DNA of 7,683 bases, taken from assembly GCA_035942915.1 (NCBI GenBank), contig DASZCR010000324.1:1-7683 (forward strand), in the 5' to 3' direction. Shown here piece by piece: positions 1 to 5,091 of this stretch (position 1 is its first letter; the number at the start of each line of letters is the position of its first letter). The notes under the pieces are model-generated. The model was not told the DNA's origin. It made no database searches and saw only the letters and a program-made list of their open reading frames with translations. The stretch is from DASZCR01 sp035942915. Its GTDB lineage: Bacteria; Acidobacteriota; Blastocatellia; Pyrinomonadales; Pyrinomonadaceae. The position numbers and the translations under genes were made by a program.

Positions 1-1451
1 CCAAAGAGGTCTGTCGCACGCGGCATCGGAAAGTGTGCGAAGGCTTGGCGCGGCACTCCCGATAAGGTGTAGAGCATGTAGGAGGCTCCTGCTTCGTTCA
101 GAACATTGTAGAAGAAGGAGCCGAAGCTTGCTCCGGTTAGTTCCGTCGCCGCATCTGTCACCGCCTGCACCATCTTGTGCAGGTCGAGTTCGGCGGAGAT
201 GACCTGTCCGACCTCGTTGATTGTCCTGAGAGCTTCTGTCTGCGTGCGCAGCGTCTCTTCGGTCGTCTTCCTGTTCGTGATGTCCTGCACCACGCCGAGC
301 ATCCCCAATGCACTTCCGTCGTCGGCATACAGGCCGCGCCCACGCGCCAGCACCCAATGCTCAGAGCCGTCTGCATGGAGCACGCGGTATTCGATGTCGT
401 AATCATCACGCGAGGCCAGCGATTGCTCGACGGCGAGACGTGCATGCTCGCGGTCGTCCTCGTGGAGTAATTGCCGCATCTGCGTCCACGTCATGTTCAA
501 AGTCGATGGGATACCGAAGATGCTCGCGGCCGTCTCTGAAAGGGTGACGACATCGGTCGAGATATTCCAACTCCAATCGCCCAGACGCGCGGCCGCCAGC
601 GCGAGGTTCAGACGCGTTGCACTCTCGTCGAGCCTGCGCTGCGCACGCCGCTGCTCGCTGATGTCGCGCGCAATCTTCGACGCCCCGATGATTTCACCGT
701 CCGGCTTGCGGATAGGCGAGATGGTCAGAGAGATGTCTAACAAGGTTCCGTCCTTACGGACGCGCACGGTCTCGTAATGCTCGATGCGCTGGCCGCTTCT
801 GATGCGCGCCAGTATCTGCGGCTCCTCGTCGATGTAGCCTGCGGGAAACAACATGGTGATGGGTTGACCGATTGCTTCCTCGGCCGTGTAGCCGAAGATG
901 CGCTCTGCGCCCTTGTTCCAGCTAGTGATGATGCCTTCGAGCGTCTTACTGATGATGGCGTCGTCGGCCGATTCGACGATGGCGGCGAGATGCCCTTGCG
1001 CCAGTTCCGACTGTTTGCGCGGGGTGATGTTACGCGCGACTTTCGACGCTCCGACAATCTTCCCGTCCGGCCTGCGAATAGGCGAGACCGTGAGCGAGAT
1101 GTCTAACAAGGTTCCGTCCTTACGGACGCGCACGGTCTCGTAATGCTCGATGCGCTGGCCCATTCTCAGTCGCGCGAGGATGGTGGGTTCTTCGTCGATG
1201 TGGTCTGCGGGAATCAGCATGGTGACGGACTTGCCGATGGCCTCGTCGGCCGTGTAGCCGAAGATGCGCTCCGCACCCTTGTTCCAGCTAGTGATGATGC
1301 CTTCTAGTGTCTTGCTGATGATGGCGTCATCTGCGGACTCGATGATGGCCGAGAGCCAGTAGGGCGCAAGCTCCGGGCTTTTGAGGTCGGCAGCCAAATC
1401 TTTCTGCGGGTTATCTTCAGGCAATTCCTCGCGCGGAGGTTCTTTTGACAT
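1..1451 (-). CDS. Multi-PAS/GAF sensor protein, N-terminal part (probable histidine kinase)
   Basis: The frame is open for 483 codons from ATG (1451-1449) and runs off the left edge, so the output domain is not visible. After a short acidic N-terminus come PAS1 (about residues 35-145), PAS2 (about 157-267), PAS3 (about 282-395, containing LGDWSWN and a PAC-like HADGSEHWVLARG) and the start of a GAF domain (about 405 onward, with NEVGQVISAELDL, GASFGSFFYN and GVPRQAFAHFPMPR). PAS1 and PAS2 share SADDAIISKTLEGIITSWN, GAERIFGYTA and RVRKDGTLLDIS almost unchanged. No transmembrane segment is seen in the visible part, so it is probably a cytosolic sensor. In this family such modules usually precede a histidine kinase, sometimes a GGDEF or other output; the kinase call is inference. 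The ribosome binding site is weak (GGATAAG, 7 bases before ATG). It is divergent from the delta-60 gene. PAS and GAF assignments are firm; ligand and output are unknown. Confidence 0.9.
   Translation of the reverse strand, partial: MSKEPPREELPEDNPQKDLAADLKSPELAPYWLSAIIESADDAIISKTLEGIITSWNKGAERIFGYTADEAIGKSVTMLIPADHIDEEPTILARLRMGQRIEHYETVRVRKDGTLLDISLTVSPIRRPDGKIVGASKVARNITPRKQSELAQGHLAAIVESADDAIISKTLEGIITSWNKGAERIFGYTAEEAIGQPITMLFPAGYIDEEPQILARIRSGQRIEHYETVRVRKDGTLLDISLTISPIRKPDGEIIGASKIARDISEQRRAQRRLDESATRLNLALAAARLGDWSWNISTDVVTLSETAASIFGIPSTLNMTWTQMRQLLHEDDREHARLAVEQSLASRDDYDIEYRVLHADGSEHWVLARGRGLYADDGSALGMLGVVQDITNRKTTEETLRTQTEALRTINEVGQVISAELDLHKMVQAVTDAATELTGASFGSFFYNVLNEAGASYMLYTLSGVPRQAFAHFPMPRATDLF
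618..983 (-). repeat. Tandem duplication unit, copy 2 (PAS2)
   Basis: This is the second 366-bp unit, directly following copy 1 in the coding direction and in frame. Divergence rises toward its downstream end, where the linker (ISEQRRAQRRLDE) no longer resembles the copy 1 linker (ITPRKQSELAQ). Outer limits are approximate. Confidence 0.85.
984..1349 (-). repeat. Tandem duplication unit, copy 1 (PAS1)
   Basis: This is the first of two tandem 366-bp (122-codon) units inside the sensor gene; outer limits are approximate. The offset between matching positions is 366 throughout. The longest perfect match is 65 bp, 1096-1160 against 730-794. Further long matches cover the CTAGCTGG-containing stretch around 1261-1320 against 895-954. 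The match includes synonymous positions, so this is recent DNA duplication or gene conversion. Confidence 0.85.
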
Positions 1452-1514
1452 AGGCACACTTATCCGAACGGGACGAATAAAAGGCAAAGACGGGGAACTT
1501 CCGGGGGACCCGAA

Positions 1515-1520
1515 ATTATA
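1515..1520 (-). promoter_or_regulatory. Candidate -10 box for the sensor gene
   Basis: The minus strand reads a perfect TATAAT here, 63 bases upstream of the sensor ATG. That would give a leader of roughly 55-60 bases. I see no good TTGACA-like -35 at 16-18 bases spacing, so an activator or a different sigma factor may be involved, or the match may be chance. Confidence 0.35.
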
Positions 1521-1662
1521 CAGCCAATCGCCTTGATATTACTACGACAGCATTTGCTTAAGGGCACGAGGGAGAAGAAGAAAAGCTTGATTCACGCCGC
1601 GAGAATCATTATGCTGTCGCCCACCCCAAGCCCCCAATTGTTTGAGCTTCTCCCCAACCGTG

Positions 1663-1693
1663 CAGAGCGAAGCATGAGCAGTCGTTCGCTCTG
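1663..1693. repeat. Inverted repeat, 9-bp arms
   Basis: CAGAGCGAA (1663-1671) and TTCGCTCTG (1685-1693) are perfectly complementary around a 13-base loop. No T-run follows on the plus strand, so it is not a classical terminator. Its place between divergent genes would suit an operator or a leader hairpin. Confidence 0.5.
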
Positions 1694-1789
1694 TTCTCCC
1701 TGTCAGATTAATAAGTAGTGCCGACGCCGTGAGGTTGTCTTGCGGCGGCGCGTGCGCGCACCCGGCGAACATTCGGTGTGAAGGAAAAA

Positions 1790-1823
1790 CGTCTGTCACG
1801 GACGCCATTGCTGTGGACAGACG
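1790..1823 (+). repeat. Leader stem-loop ahead of the delta-60 gene
   Basis: CGTCTGTC (1790-1797) pairs with GACAGACG (1816-1823) over 8 bp with an 18-base loop, ending 10 bases before the ribosome binding site at 1833. If it lies in the transcript it could affect translation start; that is inference from position only. Confidence 0.4.
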
Positions 1824-1832
1824 ACGAATAAC

Positions 1833-1838
1833 GGGGGA
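1833..1838 (+). promoter_or_regulatory. Ribosome binding site deciding the delta-60 start
   Basis: GGGGGA lies 4 bases before ATG 1843. It is a modest match with slightly short spacing. It favours ATG 1843 over the upstream in-frame GTG at 1729, which has no purine-rich site. Confidence 0.5.
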
Positions 1839-1842
1839 AACT

Positions 1843-3624
1843 ATGCACCGGTTATCAAACAGCACTGACGCTCCTTCCGGCGTCCATCTCAAAAGGGAAG
1901 CCCGCTCTCTCTGCCCTGACAAAAGCCGAACGGCTTTGCAACTGCTCTTGACTGTGCTCGCCGTATGGTTGGCCTTAACGTCTATTGGTGAAAGGCGTGT
2001 CGCAGCGTTTGCGCCCGTCCCGACGACGACTCCCTCTCCGAGTCCGATGCCGAGCGCGACGCCCGTTCCGACCCCGCCGACAAGCCCGCAGGTTGACCGC
2101 AGCTACGGCGTCGATGGGCGGCAACAAGTCCTCTTTCAAAACGACCCGCAGGGCGGCTTCGGGCCGCGCGCCATCGCCTACGATGTCGTCATTCAACCCG
2201 ACGGTAAGAGCGTGGTTGTCGGCGAAGCGCGGACGGTCGCAACCAACAACGGCTTCGGCATCGCGCGCTTGAACACCGACGGCTCACTCGATTCAAGCTT
2301 CGACGGCGACGGGCGACAAGTGACCGGACTCGGCAGCTTCAACGACATTGCCTACGCGGTGGCGCTGCAAGCGGACGGTAAAATCGTCGTCGCCGGTCAG
2401 ACTTACTCCGATGCCACCGCGAACTATGATTTCGCCATCGTGCGTCTGAACACGGACGGCTCGCTCGACGCGACTTTCGGCAACGGCGGCAAGGTCTCAA
2501 CGGATTTCGGCAAGGACGACATCGCGCGCAAGGTGCTCATTCAACCCGACGGCAGGATTGTCGTCATCGGCTTCAGCATCAACGACCGCTTCGCGCTGGC
2601 GCGCTACCTGCCGGACGGTTCGCTCGACCCAACCTTCGGCGGCGGCGGCAAAGTCATCACCTCTTACGGCGAGCCACGCTTTCTCGCCTTCTCCGGCGTG
2701 CTGCTGCCGGACGGCAAAATCCTCGCCGTCGGCGACATCGCAGGCACGCGTCCGAGTGACTTCGCGCTCGTCCGCTACAATCAGGACGGCACACCCGACC
2801 CGACCTTCGGCGTGCTCGGACTCGTCACCACAGACTTCGGCAGAAACTTCAGCGAGTACGGCTTCGCCGTCGCCCTTCAACCGGACGGCAAGATTGTGGC
2901 GGGCGGCTGGGCAGAGTTGTACTGTCCGACCTGCTTCCCCGTCGGCGACAGCAGCACGGCTCTGGCGCGTTATCTGCCTGATGGGACACTCGACCCGACC
3001 TTCGGCGTCGGAGGTCGCGTCATCTTCGATGTCAGCCGCAACGGCAATTTCGACAAGGCGCAAGACATCGCCATTCAGCAGAACGGCAAGATTGTCGTCG
3101 TCGATTCTGCGCCGGGTCATGCCGTCCCGAACGGCTCACACTTCGACTTTGCCATCACGCGCTTTCTGCCCGACGGCCAACTCGACAACGGCTTCGGCGA
3201 CAACGGCGTTGTCCTCGTTGACTTCGGCATCTTCAACCCGCCGGGGCCGCCGCTCTTCGGTTCATATTTCACGGGCGACGCAGCCAACGGCGTCGCGCTT
3301 CAGCAGGACGGGAAGATTATCGCCGTCGGTCATCTCTCCTTCGGCAGAACGCGCCGGGATTTCGCCATCACGCGTCTGCACGGCGACCCCGTCACCGTCG
3401 CCGATGATGAATTGCCGCCGCCTGAGCCGCCGCGCTCTGATGACATCCCCTTAGGTGAACCGCCGCCCACCAGCGAGACCTCTCCTACCAGCGAGACGCC
3501 TCCTGAGCAAGCGCCGTCGCCTGAACCCGTCCAATCGACCAGAGCGACGACCACCACGTTTGAAGAACCTGCGCGCGCCTCGTCCAGAGGCACGCCGACA
3601 CGCCTCCGCAAGCGCGACTTCTGA
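1843..3624 (+). CDS. Secreted delta-60 repeat protein, predicted seven-bladed beta-propeller
   Basis: The protein is 593 aa from ATG 1843; GTG 1729 would add 38 residues of arginine- and cysteine-containing sequence with no ribosome binding site. A signal peptide is visible: a basic region (KREARSLCPDKSR), a hydrophobic core at about 31-48 and a likely cleavage after AFA (55-57). A Pro/Thr/Ser linker follows (58-83). Residues 85-516 hold the delta-60 repeat (TIGR02608 type), with QPDGKIVVVG-like strands seven times and DGSLDPTFG-like strands six times. The missing seventh strand seems to be supplied by the N-terminal VDRSYGVDG, as in a closed propeller. A second Pro/Thr/Glu-rich tail (517-593) ends in LRKRDF. 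The family is widespread in large-genome soil bacteria and has no settled function; surface binding or scaffolding is a guess. No enzyme motif, LPXTG or PEP-CTERM signal is seen. It runs convergent with the Uma2 gene. Confidence 0.88.
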   Translation: MHRLSNSTDAPSGVHLKREARSLCPDKSRTALQLLLTVLAVWLALTSIGERRVAAFAPVPTTTPSPSPMPSATPVPTPPTSPQVDRSYGVDGRQQVLFQNDPQGGFGPRAIAYDVVIQPDGKSVVVGEARTVATNNGFGIARLNTDGSLDSSFDGDGRQVTGLGSFNDIAYAVALQADGKIVVAGQTYSDATANYDFAIVRLNTDGSLDATFGNGGKVSTDFGKDDIARKVLIQPDGRIVVIGFSINDRFALARYLPDGSLDPTFGGGGKVITSYGEPRFLAFSGVLLPDGKILAVGDIAGTRPSDFALVRYNQDGTPDPTFGVLGLVTTDFGRNFSEYGFAVALQPDGKIVAGGWAELYCPTCFPVGDSSTALARYLPDGTLDPTFGVGGRVIFDVSRNGNFDKAQDIAIQQNGKIVVVDSAPGHAVPNGSHFDFAITRFLPDGQLDNGFGDNGVVLVDFGIFNPPGPPLFGSYFTGDAANGVALQQDGKIIAVGHLSFGRTRRDFAITRLHGDPVTVADDELPPPEPPRSDDIPLGEPPPTSETSPTSETPPEQAPSPEPVQSTRATTTTFEEPARASSRGTPTRLRKRDF

Positions 3625-3652
3625 GACTCGCGCTGAGAGCAAAAACAACTTC

Positions 3653-3688
3653 GCCCACGCCGCATCGAACGTTCGATGCGGCGTGGGC
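3653..3688. terminator. Perfect 36-bp palindrome, probable bidirectional terminator
   Basis: The sequence is its own reverse complement over all 36 bases: GCCCACGCCGCATCGAAC followed by its mirror half. It sits 28 bases past the propeller gene stop and 64 bases past the minus-strand Uma2 stop. On the minus strand it is followed by GAAGTTGTTTTT, a reasonable U-tract; on the plus strand only by TTAAAC. A shared terminator of convergent genes is the simplest reading; a protein-binding site or cruciform is the alternative. Confidence 0.75.
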
Positions 3689-3752
3689 TTAAACATGCGC
3701 CGGGAGCAGTTATCTCATCACACCGGAGGAAGCATTCGGACACGGAGAGTTG

Positions 3753-4319
3753 TCATGTCGCCTTGTTATAGATGTCTCGCAAGGCGATTTCGCATTGGAT
3801 GGAGGGCAGGGCAATGCTTTCCGTCAAACCGCTCGCTTTGGCATAGAGCCATGTGTCGTTGCTCTGCCTGACGTAGTGCTCGATAAGTTCCTCGTCCTGT
3901 GAAATCAGCAGATACTCCTGCAAAGAATCAATCTGCTGGTAGGAGAGAAACTTTTTGCCCCGGTCATAAGCCGCCGTACTCTCCGACAAGACTTCAGCGA
4001 TAATCACAGGATTGAGAATCACATCTCTCTCATCGTTGGCGAATCTGATTTCCCCACAGACGACCGAGACATCAGGGTAGAAGAACCGCTGCGAGTTCGG
4101 CACACGCACCTTCAAGTCACTCGGATAGACGCGACACGGGCGCTCCCGCAACTGCACGCCGAGAGAGATGATGAGATTGGCGGCAATCAAATTATGACGC
4201 TCGCTCCCGCCCGCCATCTGATACATCACGCCATCGACGTACTCGCTTTTGTATTCAGCCTTGCGCTCGATAGCTAAGTACTCTTCTGGGCTCAGGTAGT
4301 AAGTCGGAAGCGACGACAT
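3753..4319 (-). CDS. Uma2 family protein (DUF820), PD-(D/E)XK nuclease fold
   Basis: The protein is 188 aa, the usual size for the family. An ATG at 4319 has AAAGGA 7 bases upstream. Family landmarks in order are YYLSPEEYLAIE (7-18), EYKSEYVDGVMYQMAGGSERHN (about 22-43), PSDLKVRV (66-73), YPDVSVVC with D83, VIIAEVLSESTAAYDRGKKF with E109 and Lys122/123, and LQEYLLIS (133-140). D83, E109 and a following Lys are the expected PD-(D/E)XK-type acidic and basic residues, so the site looks intact. Uma2 proteins are predicted restriction-endonuclease-like enzymes, abundant in multiple copies in Cyanobacteria, Chloroflexota and some Acidobacteriota; their biological substrate is not established. No partner methylase or antitoxin is next to it. 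Its G+C and codon choice look lower than in the flanking genes, which suggests separate acquisition. Confidence 0.9.
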   Translation of the reverse strand: MSSLPTYYLSPEEYLAIERKAEYKSEYVDGVMYQMAGGSERHNLIAANLIISLGVQLRERPCRVYPSDLKVRVPNSQRFFYPDVSVVCGEIRFANDERDVILNPVIIAEVLSESTAAYDRGKKFLSYQQIDSLQEYLLISQDEELIEHYVRQSNDTWLYAKASGLTESIALPSIQCEIALRDIYNKAT

Positions 4320-4326
4320 CGCAAAG

Positions 4327-4332
4327 TCCTTT
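4327..4332 (-). promoter_or_regulatory. Ribosome binding site of the Uma2 gene
   Basis: The minus strand reads AAAGGA, 7 bases before ATG 4319. This is normal spacing and supports that start. Confidence 0.6.
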
Positions 4333-4351
4333 CAGCTAAACCTTCGTAAGA

Positions 4352-4380
4352 ATAACATGAGTCCGATAAGAACAGAGCAA
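4352..4380 (-). promoter_or_regulatory. Candidate sigma-70 promoter of the Uma2 gene
   Basis: On the minus strand TTGCTC (4380-4375) and TGTTAT (4357-4352) are separated by 17 bases. The -35 keeps TTG and the -10 keeps T, T-rich centre and final AT. Transcription would start about 25 bases before the ATG, just upstream of the ribosome binding site. Fit is moderate and untested. Confidence 0.4.
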
Positions 4381-4660
4381 TCCCATCGCCCTGCCCAACA
4401 GAATAGCAGTAGCACAAGATATCGATACCGCACCTACTGCCTAACCCAACATCAAGCATCTATCCTCTTCTGTCGGGCAAAGCTATTACTTCCGACGGGC
4501 GTTATCGGACGGAGAAATATCTGTGGGATGGGGCTGCGCGTCTTCGTCGGCGTCAGTCTGAGAGGCAGGGTGGTGAGACGTATAGACAATCGAGGCGCGC
4601 ACTTTCCTTATTGACGACTATGAAGTTTGTGTGTTATCTAATTCGCCGCATTTCAGTAGT
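4381..4660. other. Intergenic stretch without recognised features
   Basis: This is A+T-richer than the flanking genes. An 85-codon plus-strand frame (4357-4614) overlaps it but lacks a ribosome binding site and resembles no family I know. I see no tRNA, insertion sequence end or CRISPR repeat. It could be a decayed gene, but nothing recognisable remains. Confidence 0.5.
4611..4639 (+). promoter_or_regulatory. Weak candidate promoter for the oxidase operon
   Basis: TTGACG (4611-4616) is a good -35, but at 17 bases spacing the -10 is only TTATCT (4634-4639), and TATCTA at 18 bases is no better. If used, it would give a 5' leader of about 440 bases. It is offered because no better promoter was seen closer to the gene. 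Confidence 0.25.
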
Positions 4661-4811
4661 GAAGGGAATCTCAGGAAAATTCCGCAGTTGGCTCGACAAC
4701 GCTTGACGTGAGCCGCCTCACGCCAACGACCTCAATATCTTCCAAACTTCTTGGAGCAGACTCATCTTTTAATCAAGCAGTCCTCTCAGTTTTCCTCGCG
4801 TCCTGCAATAC

Positions 4812-4841
4812 CGTGACTTGGCCGTACGGCCGAGCCTCACG
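4812..4841. repeat. Inverted repeat centred on GGCCGTACGGCC
   Basis: A perfect 12-bp palindrome (4820-4831) lies inside a longer imperfect one: CGTGA (4812-4816) pairs with TCACG (4837-4841), and CTTGGCCGT with ACGGCCGAG, leaving a two-base CC bulge and one T-G pair. It could be a dimeric regulator site as well as an RNA hairpin. Confidence 0.5.
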
Positions 4842-4870
4842 TCATCGATCCCGGTAGGGTTACAACTCAG

Positions 4871-4893
4871 GGACGAGCTTTGGAAGCTCGTCC
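4871..4893. repeat. Perfect 10-bp stem, 3-base loop
   Basis: GGACGAGCTT (4871-4880) pairs fully with AAGCTCGTCC (4884-4893) around TGG. No T-run follows on either strand, so it is not a typical intrinsic terminator. It is the strongest simple hairpin of the leader. Confidence 0.6.
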
Positions 4894-4963
4894 GCGCAGC
4901 GTGTACGAATCGCTTTCGTGCGGCAGGTGGCTTTGTACACGTCCGGAGTATCCGGTTGTTAGA

Positions 4964-5008
4964 CCGCCTCAGATAGAGCGGCAAGTCTCTGCCATTACCC
5001 CTGCCGCT
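4964..5008 (+). promoter_or_regulatory. Two overlapping, mutually exclusive hairpins before the oxidase gene
   Basis: CCGCCTC (4964-4970) can pair with GAGCGG (4976-4981) with one bulge, while AGCGGCA (4977-4983) can pair instead with TGCCGCT (5002-5008). The arms share AGCGG, so only one can form. This is the geometry of an attenuator or translational switch, but GC-rich sequence produces such overlaps by chance. Confidence 0.25.
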
Positions 5009-5080
5009 TCAGGGCTACATCCTGCTGGCGCTCTCAACAGCATTCTTAACCAACCTCAACAACCCCTCCCTTGAGGATTA

Positions 5081-5086
5081 AAGGAG
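5081..5086 (+). promoter_or_regulatory. Ribosome binding site deciding the oxidase start
   Basis: AAGGAG lies 5 bases before GTG 5092, ideal spacing. It directly abuts an out-of-frame ATG at 5087, which is too close to be used well, and it lies inside the reading frame that begins at the in-frame TTG 5071. Confidence 0.65.
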
Positions 5087-5091
5087 ATGCC

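Larger units (their letters stand above)
1452..1842. other. Divergent intergenic region, sensor gene / delta-60 gene
   Basis: About 390 bases lie between the start of the minus-strand sensor gene and the start chosen for the plus-strand propeller gene. It holds the TATAAT box on the minus strand and two inverted repeats (1663-1693 and 1790-1823). A 61-codon frame at 1533-1718 starts with TTG, has no ribosome binding site and looks like low-complexity noise. I see no convincing sigma-70 promoter for the plus strand; an AGATTAAT at about 1705-1712 lacks a -35. Confidence 0.6.
4661..5080 (+). other. Hairpin-rich region upstream of the multicopper oxidase gene
   Basis: About 420 bases hold several inverted repeats in series: 4707-4722 (CGTGAG/CTCACG, 4-base loop), 4812-4841 (14 bp with a 2-base bulge around GGCCGTACGGCC), 4871-4893 (10 bp perfect, 3-base loop), 4900-4941 (CGTGTAC/GTACACG), 4964-4981 and 4977-5008. 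No protein frame is convincing; a 71-codon minus-strand frame at 4769-4984 has no family look. The density suggests a structured 5' leader or an unrecognised non-coding RNA. I do not recognise a known riboswitch or intron in it. Confidence 0.45.

Noticed and set aside
1533..1718. 61-codon plus-strand frame in the divergent intergenic region
   Set aside because: TTG start, no ribosome binding site and no recognisable family.
1729..1842. Upstream GTG start for the propeller gene
   Set aside because: No ribosome binding site before 1729, the added 38 residues are unlike a signal region, and ATG 1843 gives a normal signal peptide layout.
2497..3120. 207-codon minus-strand frame opposite the propeller gene
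   Set aside because: Its repeating AEGRVE/VRQ pattern mirrors the sense-strand repeats; no independent coding signal.
2261..3390. Repeated DNA in the propeller gene as a CRISPR or transposon repeat
   Set aside because: The repeats are degenerate, in frame and encode delta-60 strands; there are no uniform repeat-spacer units.
2558..3454. 298-codon plus-strand frame inside the propeller gene
   Set aside because: It is Ser/Arg/Thr-rich with repeated SPS/TRPSA patterns, the +1 shadow of the delta-60 repeats.
4357..4614. 85-codon plus-strand frame after the Uma2 gene
   Set aside because: No ribosome binding site; composition is unlike a folded protein and no family is recognised. It also overlaps the likely Uma2 promoter.
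4871..4941. Group II intron domain or tRNA-like fold
   Set aside because: Stems are present, but the conserved domain V bases, tRNA T-loop sequence and cloverleaf spacing are absent.
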